Origin: Lasiosphaeris hirsuta
Taxonomy: Eukaryota > Ascomycota > Sordariomycetes > Sordariales > Lasiosphaeriaceae
Reading direction: 5' to 3'
Assembly (NCBI GenBank): GCA_030549175.1
Contig: JAUKUA010000003.1
Span: forward strand, 5,952,001 to 6,016,000
DNA: 64,000 nucleotides
This document shows, one piece after another, positions 36,346 through 46,959 of the stretch; the first letter of the stretch is position 1; every line of letters starts with the position of its first letter. The position numbers and the translations under genes are program-made. The notes beneath the pieces are model-generated. The model ran no database searches. It was not told the DNA's origin and saw only the letters and a list, made by a program, of their open reading frames with translations.

Positions 36346-37266
36346 TTGGCTAAATTGATGCTTGGCAAAGAGTCGCCAAGGGGGAAAATCCTTCAAGAGG
36401 CCTCCATCAGCGGAAGGCAACTTGAACCGGCTAAAGCCGGTATTTCATCGAGAAGAGCAACATGGCAACTTCAGCAGCGCTACGAGGATGCTGTTGAGTC
36501 TTTACCACACGCAAACTTGATCATTTGCAAAAGCTTTTCCCGCCAGAAGCCAAAAGTGCCAAGGAATAAGGTAGTACCAAACCCAATACCATGCCCTCCC
36601 TCCCTTATAGGCTTCGTGTAGCCTTCAACCTGGCCGGAAGGTAGGAAGGCCTTTAGCCTTGATGGAGTTCGTGTTTGAGATACTTATTGAGTGTCTCAAT
36701 GCTAGAATTCGAGTCATTCGATCAAACTGAATAGCAAAGTATCGCGGTGGCCAGCGGACAATTCGTGGGCAATATGCCACCACCCGTATAGAGGTTTTTT
36801 TAGGTGCCAGCCCACGGTGTAGCAGGGCGCATGCAAACGGCAATTATCATCACACCAATATCTCCAAGGCTAACCAGGAGGAAGAAAGGAATGGATTGGC
36901 CAGTGCCAGAAACAAGGCGAACCCCTCTCATGTATGGTCCTCTCTCCTCCTTAATGTTACCAAGGTAGGCGCGGTTCTTGGTTCGTGGGCAATGCAGCGC
37001 CAAGGAGGTGCACCGCCACAGCAGGATGAAACCGTATGAATGTCCGCGGGGTGTAGCTGCCTGGCTGCTTTCGTGCTAGCACGGCGAGGCATCACCAGAC
37101 TTTGACAACACTGCGCACTGCCCTGCTCAGTCCTCGCGCGCTCAACGCTTCAAAGGGGGATATAAGACGAAACTACTTCTTTGGACAAGAAAGGCCGAAA
37201 TCGCCCCAAACCCGCAGTTCACTATTCCGACTCGGACTTGAGCACCCCTTTGTCTCAACATCATTG
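36346..37266. other. Gene-free stretch
   Basis: No gene is seen. The last ~150 bp before 37267 are the presumed leader of the membrane-protein gene. Confidence 0.4.
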
Positions 37267-38298
37267 ATGGCCCGCTACAACCAATTCGCTGCCCTTGTGG
37301 CCCGCGTCGTTCTCGACTTCCTTCTCCTCATTCCCCTGATGGTCTTCTGGGTCTCCAGTCTGCGTTCAGCTACGCACCATGCCCAGCCAACCAAGCTTGC
37401 CCAGAAGTTCCTCAAGGCTGCCGGCCCCGTCTTTACCCTGTATGTTGTTTCCCTTTCAAGGAGTCGTCAGTTTTGTAACTGACATAGCTTCCAGTGGTGT
37501 GATCCTCCTCGTCACCGCCGAGATCATGTCCATTGTCCAGCGATATACGAATACGAGCAGCGCCTATTATCTGACCTTCATTTACTCGGGAATCTACGTC
37601 TCCCTAACTACCTCCCTGTTTCTCACCGTAGGCGAGATCCTCATCCTCGCCGCTCTCCATGTCACCACCCTCGCCGTTCTCTATGTCGCCCTAGGCAAGG
37701 CCAAGGCGTGGCGTCTACTGCGGATTGATGTCCTGGTCAGCGTCGCCATCCTCATCATCTTCGCCATCGCCCTTTTCGTCAAGGATGTGGTCATGTACTC
37801 CACCCATGCCAATGCTCTGACTGGGCAGCAATGGCTGCCCCTGATCATCAACGCTATTCTCTTGGTTCTCGCCGTGGGCATCTTTGCCGTTGCCATCTAC
37901 GCGTTGAGCGCTCTGAAGAAGCGGGATGCCCGAAGTCTAGGGAATGTATGTAGATATCTTGTCTTTAACTAACTTCTCTGCCGTGGTAATTACTGATCCG
38001 TTCCCCCTTCCAGATCCCCACCCTCCTCCTGGTCGCCTCGACCCTCTGGTTGTTTCACTGCACCTACTCGTTCGCCCGGAACATCCAGATCCTGTTCTTC
38101 CCGGGTGGCCCGGTGCCGGACGTGCGCGCGCGCCCGTTCCTCTACACCTTTCTCTTCCTGTATCCCGCCGCGGCTGTCCTCGCCCTGCTCACCGTTATCG
38201 TCCGCCGTCCCGTATGGTCTGGGTCCGTGATAGGTACCAAGGATCAGGATGAGGCTACCTTGAGGCCTTCCAACGAGAACCACGCCCAAGGTTTCTGA
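37267..38298 (+). CDS. Fungal multi-span integral membrane protein, function unknown
   Basis: Three exons (37267..37439, 37495..37945, 38014..38298) with introns of 55 and 68 nt (GTATGT to CCAG; GTATGT to TTCCAG) give 302 residues. About seven hydrophobic spans can be seen, e.g. VVLDFLLLIPLMVFWVSS, GVILLVTAEIMSIV, FTVGEILI-type third span, VLVSVAILIIFAIALFV, LPLIINAILLVLAVGIFAVA, LLVASTLWLFHCTYSFA and FLYPAAAVLALLTVIV. The layout resembles fungal RTA1/DUF7702-like seven-span proteins, but I see no diagnostic motif. The ATG at 37267 is chosen because it directly precedes the first span; an in-frame ATG at 37102 would add 55 polar residues. It is one of the few intact genes within the fragment-rich region. 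Confidence 0.8.
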
Positions 38299-39160
38299 AT
38301 CCAGCCTTCGACGGCGAATGTATTTTTTTTTTTGGTTTTTTTGCTTGAATAGAGCGACGAGCAGACTCAGGGCCGGGAGGGCGTTGGACATACCCAGGTG
38401 TGTTAAGGGTAGGGAGGCGATGTGCTAATGGGTTACGATCGCTGCATCTTGTGCCTTTAGACTTTCTTGTGTATTTCCGATCTGTCGTTACAATTGACAT
38501 CCTACGCGTAGTTCCTAAGTTAGCAAGCTGTGTATATATATATTAGTAAATGTAATTATAGCTCTCAACTTGTATGACCAGCCCTCACTGTCAAAGCTGC
38601 GGGGTTTGTTTATTAGTGCGCGACCTTTTATCCGAGTTGCCGAGGTAAAGGGAGAAACTGCAGCAGCATTTTAAAGGCCTTGTAGCATAAAAAAAAGGCG
38701 GCATTTCTTGTATTAAAAATAGTATTCCTGGTGTTTCGCAAGGCCTTCCTTTCCACCGTGAAGAAAAAGCCTTTCTGTTGGAAGGGGTGAGCCTCCCAGA
38801 AGGCTGTAGCCGCCTCCTGATTGGTAGATAGCTTAGCGTGGTTCTGGTGTGGCCTCCCCACCAAAAAGGGCCAGAGATTTTCCCTGGGCCAGAACCATCC
38901 ACCATCGAATCTATCACCTTTTTCGTCTTGTCCAACACTTTCCCATGTCCATAACGATATTGAAGTCCCGCGCTGACAAACAAACAAGGGTTGGATTATA
39001 CCTGCCACCCTTGTAGTGCATCCCACCTGCCTTGGCTCTGCTAGTTCCATTTGTAAGACCTGAGGTAAGCTGGAGCCTTGTTGAGATATTTTTGGCGGAT
39101 TTATTTCTAAATTGAACCAGACTTCACCATACCCTAGATTTACCTTCTATCTTAACAAGT
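38299..39160. other. Gene-free stretch
   Basis: 3' flank of the membrane-protein gene, then AT-rich DNA. AAGGCCTT-type palindromic bits occur near 38670 and 38738, without convincing inverted ends. No gene. Confidence 0.4.
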
Positions 39161-39399
39161 ATGTGGCTTTTAGACACAGAATCGCTGGCGCTTTGCGCGG
39201 TTGGTGATTCTTCCGATGAGAAATACGCAATTCTTTCCCACACGTGGGAGTGGAGCGGTGAGACAAGCTTCCAAGATATCAAAAACTTGGCAGTTGCTCG
39301 CGGGACAGCCGGATTTTCCAAGATCGAAAAGACTTGCGGCATCGCTCGAACCGGTAAATCAGCGCTGAAGTATGCATGGATCGACACATGCTGCATCTA
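39161..39399 (+). pseudogene. HET-domain N-terminal fragment
   Basis: A frame of 79 codons starting MWLLDTESLALCAVGDSSDE, then EKYAILSHTWEWSGETSFQD, FSKIEKTCGIARTGKSALKY and AWIDTCCI, then a stop. This is the first third of a heterokaryon-incompatibility (HET) domain in canonical order (LSHTW, then W(I/V)DT(C)CI). It breaks off exactly where CIDK should follow. The continuation present at 44.15 kb repeats the last few codons, so this is a separate or rearranged copy. HET proteins trigger cell death on non-self recognition; this piece cannot. Confidence 0.8.
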
Positions 39400-40090
39400 A
39401 GAATGAAGGCTCTGGAAGGTAAGAACTATGAATTTGTCTGAGTGGCTACAGCCTCACAAACCTACTTTACTACTGAGCACGAGATAGGTAGTTATCCACT
39501 CGGCGGGGGATTCGCAGCTGATCAAAATTCGCTTCATCAGAAGAGACGGCGAAGTCCGGTTTATCTTTTAAGTTAACAAAGGATTGCGGCACCCGTAGGG
39601 TCTACGGTACCTGCATATTAAAGCGTCAATCTATTGCTTAACTAACTGCGTCTGATTTACCTTTACCTAAGCAGTGGGCTGAATGATCTGTTTCACCACC
39701 CCAATATCGACGAACACCCATTCTCATAGTCATGTGATCCCTCCTCTCCTTTGATCAGTCCAAGATCAGCCGCCCCAGCTCAGCTTCGGCTGATATCTGT
39801 TTATCAAGCCACAGCACAGCACAGCCGTCTTGCTGGAAGGTGCAGTTTCCACCGAGGGCCCAAAAATGGTCCCCATTCCAGAACTGGTTTAAAACTATCC
39901 AACCACGTGATTTCTCACGTCGCATGCATCTTTGGAGAAGGCGGGGAAATAGCGTACCTTCAACCTCAAATAGCTCACTCAGGTTGTGTTTTCCAAAAGT
40001 CTCTTGCCCAACAACTTGAGGTGGCTCCGCCAGATTACAACCACGCCACGCTATTGAGCCGCCACAGAACCTCACCCACCGCCACCCATC
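39400..40090. other. Gene-free stretch between HET fragment and peptidase fragment
   Basis: AT-rich DNA with no supportable frame. The last ~300 bp become GC-richer and may be the original promoter of the dipeptidyl peptidase III copy. Confidence 0.4.
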
Positions 40091-41012
40091 ATGGCAGTTC
40101 GCAGTGTCCAAATATTCAGATTAGCGGTGGAGTCGCAGTTCCAAGGTTTGACGGAAACAGAGAAACGATATGCGCATCACATGGCTCGGTACGTTTGTTT
40201 TTATCACTTTGACTTCGATTTGTGTGCTCAAGGACAGGTGAATTGACCATCCTGAAGCGCCGCCTGGTTCGGGGCAAGAATTGTTTTGGAGCAGGTATCT
40301 CCGGAGTCGCCAGCCACCTTTGACTCCATCCTTGAGCTCTATCGAGCCTGCTCTGGGAACTGGGAGTCTCTGGTTGGTCCTGACATTTGCAGTGAGGAGC
40401 TTCGTCGCTTCTTGACCTACCCTGCGACATTTTTATCCATGTTGGGAATTACTTTGTACGCTACAAATATTTCCTGGATATGCGTGAAGTTGTGCTGACC
40501 TATCCTCGTCCACCCACCAGGGTTCTGGTGACCAAAAATTTGTGCCCAATGTAAGCACTGAATTTTTCCAGGGGCTTGCGGGCATGTTACCTAGACTCCG
40601 CGAGCTATTCGACAGAATCTCGCCACCCATCAAGTCCCTTCCGCCGTATGGCCTCGGTTATCCCAGCGAAATCACGCAAAGCGCATAATACCTAGGTTCT
40701 GACATAACGGAGCACGATGTTCAGATGGTGTCCAAGGTCCTCGAGCAGAATTCCATCTTCCCTGAGAACACCAGGATCCGCAAAGAGAATGGTAGCGGCT
40801 TTGGGGTAATACTTGCGTCCGTCGACCACAGCGATCTCAACCAAAGCTTCCCTCTCCCAGATGGAAACGGAGTCGTGAAGTTAATGCGTGGAGATCACTC
40901 TGCCCACCTTGAGCGCGTGTGTGCTGAGCTCTCTGAGGCAGTGAAGTACGCCGCCAACGACAAGCAGCGAGATTTTCTGCACGCCTACATCGAGAGCTTT
41001 CGGACTAGAGAT
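40091..41012 (+). pseudogene. Dipeptidyl peptidase III, N-terminal fragment
   Basis: From ATG 40091 the sequence reads VESQFQGLTETEKRYAHHMA, then a GTACGT intron (40189 to ~40257), AAWFGARIVLEQVSPESPAT, RRFLTYPATFLSMLGNY, a second intron, and GDQKFVPNVSTEFFQGL. A stop (TAA) falls where a Tyr is expected before YLGS; then come MVSKVLEQNSIFPENTR, VKLMRGDHSAHLERVCAEL and AVKYAANDKQRDFLHAYIES. This is the family order of DPP III (M49) up to roughly residue 300 of ~700. The zinc motif HEXXGH and the C-terminal lobe are absent. The sequence switches at 41004-41012 into an NLR TPR tail. Housekeeping DPP III is presumably elsewhere in the genome. Confidence 0.8.
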
Positions 41013-41828
41013 CCGCAAAGCCCGTCTCGGGCCCGAGGACCCCTTTATCGCTTACAGCCTCAACAATATCGCGCTGGCTTACGCCGAGATGGGCGAGCTA
41101 CAGCTCGCATACGCAGCACACGAGGAGGCCATCAACCTCAGACTCAAAGCCAACAGCGACAGGATTGGCAACTCGTATAGCAACATGTCGAGTCTCCTAC
41201 TGCGCCTCGGCCGTCCCGACGAAGCCGAGGAGATGCTGACACGATGTCCTTCACTTAAGGACTTTACCGATGAGCCCTTTCTCAAGACCGGTAATCCCAT
41301 ATTCTCGGGGGACATGGTGTTGCTGTCTCGGATCCGTCGTGCACAAGGAAGGCCGACCGAGGCGCTTCGGCTAGCATCTAGAGCGCTAGCGTTTCGCCGC
41401 ACGCTTCTCGGAAATCGGCTCAAGACGTGCGATTCGCAATATGATGTAGCCTCTATGCTACTCGATGACGGGCATGTGAGCTCAGCAATGTAAGTTGTTG
41501 CGGCCGTCATCTGCTACTATTGCCTCGACCTTTCTCTTCTCGATGAGATTACTACAAAGCAACGTGACTCCTCACTTGCTTACTAACTAAACTACCTTAG
41601 GCAACTCCTCGAGGAGGTTGTTGGTATCTCCGAAACATTTGTCGAGGGTGAAGGACAACGGGCTCGAGCCCTTTGCAAAGTTTCCGTCATTCACGAGGAG
41701 AGGGGTATGATCCCAAGACTTGCAAGAAGGAGGCACTCAAACTGCGCGCGAAGCTGAAGCCTGAGCTTGAGTGCAATGCCTTTGAGGAGGCCGAGTTCGC
41801 CAAGCTGTGTCTTTGGATGTTGTGGTAG
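41005..41828 (+). pseudogene. TPR tail of an NB-ARC-TPR NLR protein
   Basis: The frame starts without a start codon at LEIRKARLGPEDPFIAYSLN, followed by TPR-like units (NNIALAYAEMGELQLAYAAH, NSYSNMSSLLLRLGRPDEAE, LLSRIRRAQGRPTEALRLAS). An intron lies at 41490-41600 (GTAAGT to CTTAG), then QLLEEVVGISETFVEGEGQR. After a small frameshift near 41718 comes KKEALKLRAKLKPELE to FAKLCLWMLW and a stop at 41826. This corresponds to the C-terminal end of fungal NB-ARC-TPR proteins. The NB-ARC domain is missing; the upstream sequence is a DPP III fragment in another frame. Confidence 0.75.
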
Positions 41829-44149
41829 TTTGGGTGAGGAGCAAGTGCCATATAACGGTTACGATGGCCTGGGCTCGGTCCACATGGGGTTAGTGGATAG
41901 GATGAATGTCATTACATAGCTTATGGAGCATAGCCTTGATGCTTGCCGGGTTGGTCATATCGAATCCGCGAAGAGAGCAGACACCATACCCGGAATCTAC
42001 TCCTTGGGACCTCTGCCCCAACATTTTGACCGTGGCAAACGAACGAAAGTAGAAGTCGTAGAAGTAGTTGGTGAGGATGCTGGTAAGTCGCGGAGGGTAT
42101 TTCCAAGCCACCCCTTGTTACAATCCTAACTCTGGAGGGTTTCACACGTTGGATATGAGTGGTCCAGGTGAACCACAGAGGTCTGAAGATTGATGTCGAG
42201 GTTGAAGTACTGCTATACTTAGAGGGTAAAGACGTAAACAGGAAGAAGAGAAAAAAAAGAATCACACTATTCTCTCATGGAAAAGATTGCACATACCTCA
42301 CAGGAGCTGTATCTTCATCCGATCGAAGGGAGGCGGTGGTTTTTGGTCTCGAACCGAGTAGAGACACCGAGTAGATACCTTCACCAGATCAGTCACTACG
42401 TCTGTAGTGCTTTTTGGTACGTAAATCGCATGCCAATTCATAATTTATGGACATCCACGGCGCCGACTTTGCTACAAAAAGCGTTACCGTTGTCGGAACT
42501 CCCAAAACGGGATGGGAACTTCCACAAGATCCAATTTTACCGCTACTACCTCAACTGACATTATAATGTGCATAAGCATGAGAAGTCCGTATTAACAACG
42601 GGAATAGGAGATCAGGGGCTAGGAATGGCGCAATAAAAATCAATTTGACTAGTGAGAGTGGACTAAGATCTTGTCTGACTACATTTCAAAGAGACCAGGG
42701 TCAATGGGGACACTACAGCGAGGCTTTTGGTAAGGCCGACCCTCGCAGCCCGTAGTCCAACCTAACGTTTGGTCTGTCTCGCTCCTCTTGCGTTTCCTTC
42801 TCCCGCTTCCTAATCCAGAGTCTGTAGAGTGATAAGAATGCTGGTGGCGCGGTAACTGGATCGCCCCGTCAACCCTTTCGTCGATAGCCCCTCCATCATG
42901 GTCCTTATCAATGTGGCTTTGCCAACTTGTTCTCCCTAGAATCCCTTTCAGCCCACACTTTGGGCAAGAGAAGGGCTTTTCAAAATAGCCTTCTCGTCAT
43001 TCGTGCAAGTTACAGAAATGGGATTTGAGTCCACCAGAAGTACGGATAAGTTCCCAGCAGAGGAAGCATTGAAACATTATCTGCTGTGTCTTCTCGTGCA
43101 TATGATCTAATTGCTTCTACTCTGCGATATTGTTGATATAGTAAACGTTCCTATCGCCATCCCCGGTTGAAGCGTACTAGACATGGAATCGCGTGTTTGA
43201 ACTTGGGAGCTTTTGATGAGGTTGAGTAATCCACTCGATCCTCCTCTTGCTACACTGTCTACATGCCGAGCTTAATATGCCTACCGGTGATCCTGAAGGA
43301 ACAGGTAAGGCGGATTTAACGTCAGCCTCCGAGCTAGGATTCTAGCTGTGTATCATGAAAAGGGCCTCGGGACATACGGATGGAAGTTGACCGAGGGCGT
43401 GCGCCTAGGTCCTACGAGCTGTTGATCATGAGTCAAGAGCTCAAATTGCGTAAGCCTACTTCTATCGATTACCTACTGAATCGATAATCCTGTATGAAAA
43501 CGAAATTTCCTGCAAATGGCAAGTTTAACCGTATGGTCAGAAACAAGGCTTGAGGGCTGTGCACCGAGCACCCACACCGGATTACCGCAGCTCAGGTTAA
43601 GGCAGCAGTAGCTCAGGACAATGCATGACTACGGAAATTACTGAGGGCAACATTCAGGAAACGCATAGCGCTGATATTTTTCAAATTTTTCCCGAGTTCG
43701 TTGCTGCCGCTCCGATAGCGTCGAATCTCCTAGTCGTCGGTGTCTGGACGTGATTCTTTGGTTAGCCACCATATCCGTGAAGGTCCCCGGGGTACGGAGC
43801 TGAAAATGGGGGAGAAGAAACGAGAATGAAAAAAAGAGTGGGCAAGAAAACAAGGGGGCGGCACGGCGCTTTTAAACGAGCCCACACCGTAGTGTTGGTT
43901 CCCTCATCATGATGATGAATCCGCGGCTCAGGTCCCAAAACCTAGCCACTTGCACTTACAAGAAGTGCGACCATTAAAAGCTAGTAGGTCCCAAAACGTC
44001 CCAAAACGTGGCCCATTGCACACGAGGAGGCAGGGCGGGGGCCAGTTACGGAAGCGAAAGCGAACTTCCGTTTGCCTCCGGTTTGCAAACTTCTATCCGT
44101 TTGAAGGGGAATTACGGTGGGTAAATGGCTCTAGACAACCCGGTGCGGG
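41829..44149. other. AT-rich gene-free stretch
   Basis: No supportable gene in ~2.3 kb. The duplicated phrase GGTCCCAAAACCT / GGTCCCAAAACGT / CGTCCCAAAACGT occurs at about 43932-44010. Some decayed sequence may be present, but I recognise none. Confidence 0.4.
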
Positions 44150-45737
44150 TGACACAGTCTGTATTGACAAATCAAGCAGCGCTGAGCTGAGCGAGGCCAT
44201 CAACTCCATGTTCAAGTGGTACAGGGAATCGCAAGTCTGCTACGTCTATCTGTCAGACTTTGACCCCCTTCCAGCTGGTAGCTTGGAGTTGGAAATGCGT
44301 CAGGACTTGATCAACACCCGAATTCGGCAGTGCCGCTGGTTTACACGGGGTTGGACACTCCAAGAGCTGATAGCGCCAACTGAAGTGTTGTTTTTCAACC
44401 GCAACTGGAACTATATCGGCTCGAAGCTCGACCTCTGCGGGATCCTATCACAGATTACAAACATAGAGCCGCCTATATTGATGGATAGCGTGAGTCTGCA
44501 TACTATCCCGGTCGGGAGAAAGATGGCGTGGGCCGTCGGCAGAGAGACGACGCGTGTGGAGGACAGGGCATATTCGCCGTTTGGCCTGTTCGACATCAAC
44601 CTTCCCCTTTTGTACGGCGAGGGGCCCAAGACCTTTTTTCGTCTCCAGGCCGAAATCGCCAGCCAGAATAGTGATCTCAGTCTTTTTGCTTGGCAACGGA
44701 TTGGCAACGGATCGACAATCTCGGCTTGGAAGAGAGGTTGAAGGCCTCGCAGCTCGCCGGGATATTCGCCATCTCTCCTGATGAGTTCAAGTATTGCGCT
44801 ACCCTGAAACGACATGCCGTCCAGTTCCAGGACAAGAAGGAATTCTCCATCACTAACACCGGCCTGCGGATGGAGGATGCCCTCTTGCGACTGAGCCAGG
44901 GATCCGACCTTAACCTTCTGCTTTGTCTGGGCTGCGTCGAAGCCAACGAACGGACCGGAGGCGAGCCAATGTGGCTGGGGGTGCGCCTCGTCAAATGCGG
45001 CAACACCTTTTTTCGATTAAAACCTTTGGTAATCGAGAAATCACCGTCCCGGGTGATATGGATGGCAAGCACAGGGCCGTCTCAAGTTCACCGTGTGGTT
45101 TCCAAACACGGGTCCGCCGAGGAATATCTTCATCCAGACAAACCTGGGTGCCAACGACGCATGGCACGCCGAGTCTCTAATGAACACAGGCATAGTCATT
45201 ACATACGGAGATGGTGTGGCTGACATTATGCAGGAGGACACCCGGCTTGGGCTGCCATATAGTCCCCGCGGAGGCCTTTGGGGTGACGAGCCGCTGCGCG
45301 GCGGGCAGTTGATCTTTCATACGCACGGGCAGGATAACTTTCTCGGTATTCACTTCTTCCGAACCGTCGAGACTGACCAGAGAATCAAGCCGGCTATCGA
45401 CGTCGTCGTTGTCTGTGCCTTGCAGTGGACCGGATCTTCACAAGAGCTGCGGCTCGCCATTTTCGTGGCAGATGACACCAAGATGGACTTTTGGCTGGAG
45501 GACATGAGGGCGGGCCATGACGATATCCTCAAGCAGATGAAGGATATGCTATTGCTGCGCTACTCCGACCCATCGGGACTGCTGGTGCAGCGCATCTTAC
45601 CAACCAGGGTGTATGTTGTTCGCGGAACGCGGTTGGCTGTTCGACGCGCTGTCGATCGCACATCGACATCTCACCCCGGGCAGGAGAATTACTATCGTGT
45701 GCTCTTGGAAAAAGTGTCTGTCGACAGCATGCTGTAA
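44150..45737 (+). pseudogene. HET-domain gene lacking its start, frameshifted
   Basis: Homology begins at DTVCIDKSSSAELSEAINSM and continues FKWYRESQVCYVYLSDF, RQCRWFTRGWTLQELIAP, SPFGLFDINLPLLYGEGPKT and LSLFAW, the second half of a HET domain in canonical order. The frame breaks at 44690..44711, an exact 11-bp tandem duplication (TTGGCAACGGA twice). It resumes as QRIDNLGLEERLKASQLAGI and EFKYCATLKRHAVQFQD. One or two more single-base shifts lie near 45010-45080, after which FPNTGPPRNIFIQTNLGAND and WGDEPLRGGQLIFHTHGQDN run to a stop at 45735. The N-terminal LSHTW part is absent upstream; a matching piece lies 4.8 kb away at 39161. Confidence 0.8.
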
Positions 45738-46885
45738 CAATTTCCGCTTTCAGTTCCATAGTGAAGATCTACATCCTAGTATCGGACCGTTCCGCGTGAC
45801 TTGGCAGTAAGGTAGCGTGTGCAGGGTGTATTCTTGGAGACCTTGACACCGATCTTGGGAAAGAGGATGCACTCAATGCTTGGAGTCTCCCCCCTGACCC
45901 AAAATGTGAGTCTTTTCAGGCTTCGCGCTCTGAAACGCTCTGAAAGAGACTCTGTCCCATCCAGAAGAAGGCCAGTCTCGAGTATTTCTCATTCAAGAGT
46001 CTCGGAACATTTCACATAAATCTATCTACCTTGATACTCGTCTTTTTCTGTAAAGAGATTAAGCATAGCCATCTCGAAGCTCCTCGCGACTTAAAATCTC
46101 ACCCACAAAAAGTTTCGTAAACTTCGGAGTCGAGTCGGGACCCGGAAAATGTTGAAGATGTGGGCAGTGAGCCTATGGAGGAACCGAAAAGGCGTCAGCT
46201 GGGGGTAAACAGCGGCCAACCGTTCAATTGAGCGCTTTGAAGACATTCAAGATATAAATTTTCCGTTCTTCTGTCTCATCTTGCAGACTTCCTCAACTTG
46301 CGCAAACTTTGTGGTGCAATCATAGATGCTCTCCATGGCTTCAATAAGTTGTTGGCAGCCAAAATCCAGCGAGAGGATCCCTCATCGGAAGATGTCTGTT
46401 CAAGCCATTACTGTCTTGGCCCCGACTTCATCGAAAACTTTATCAGCTCTGCGAAGATTGCATACCGCGTTGGAGAGGAGGGGTCGGAGCGGGTCAGGAC
46501 GTCTGTGACGCTTTTGCAACGGGCATCGAAAAGCCTTTCCTGGAGCTTTTTATCTTCACGAACTATGCGCTCAATTTATGACAGCGACCTAGTCAATCAA
46601 CTGACAATGGTACCGGGATTGGTGCAGCAGCTGTTCATTAATCTGCGAATCTCTCATGGAATTGGGAAGGTTCCGATCTCGGGTGGCGAGAAGGTTTGTA
46701 AAGTGTGGTTGTATAGGTATTTGTGAATGATTTAGTTAACTGTATCGATGTCGTTCAAATTGCGGTGCGGAACCAGAGGAACGGCCACTCTCCACACAAT
46801 CAACAGTGGTATCTCATGCCGAGTCGTTTGGATCCGCCCCAGCGGGACTCATCGGTAAAGAATACAGTCAGGTATTCATCAAACA
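45738..46885. other. Stretch without a convincing gene
   Basis: An open frame without ATG at 46298..46726 (LRKLCGAIIDALHGFNKLLA, ICSSHY-like start to GLVQQLFINLRISHG) has protein-like composition and might be an exon of a lost gene, since TTGCAG acceptor-like sequence precedes it. No family is recognised, so it is not called. Confidence 0.3.
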
Positions 46886-46959
46886 GGTCGCATGGTGTAG
46901 TTGGTTATCACGTCAGTCTAACACACTGAAGGTCCGCAGATCGAGCCTGCGTGTGATCA
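46886..46959 (+). tRNA. tRNA-Val(AAC)
   Basis: A cloverleaf: acceptor GGTCGCA with TGTGATC and discriminator A; D arm around GGTGTAGTTGGTTATCAC; anticodon stem TCAGT/ACTGA with loop CTAACAC, anticodon AAC (valine); T stem CGCAG/CTGCG. The B box reads GATCGAGCC, with A in place of the nearly invariant T54. Two G-T wobble pairs occur in the acceptor. An eight-T terminator follows 6 nt downstream (46966 on). No intron. Probably functional, though the T54 change could weaken TFIIIC binding. Confidence 0.85.

Noticed and set aside
39400..44149. Idea that one HET gene was split by a single 4.75-kb insertion
   Set aside because: The two HET pieces overlap by several diverged codons, and the interval contains fragments of two further genes rather than one element with clear ends.
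43950..44150. Open frame upstream of the HET body as its true N-terminus
   Set aside because: The translation has no HET sequence (no LSHTW block) and is basic and repetitive.
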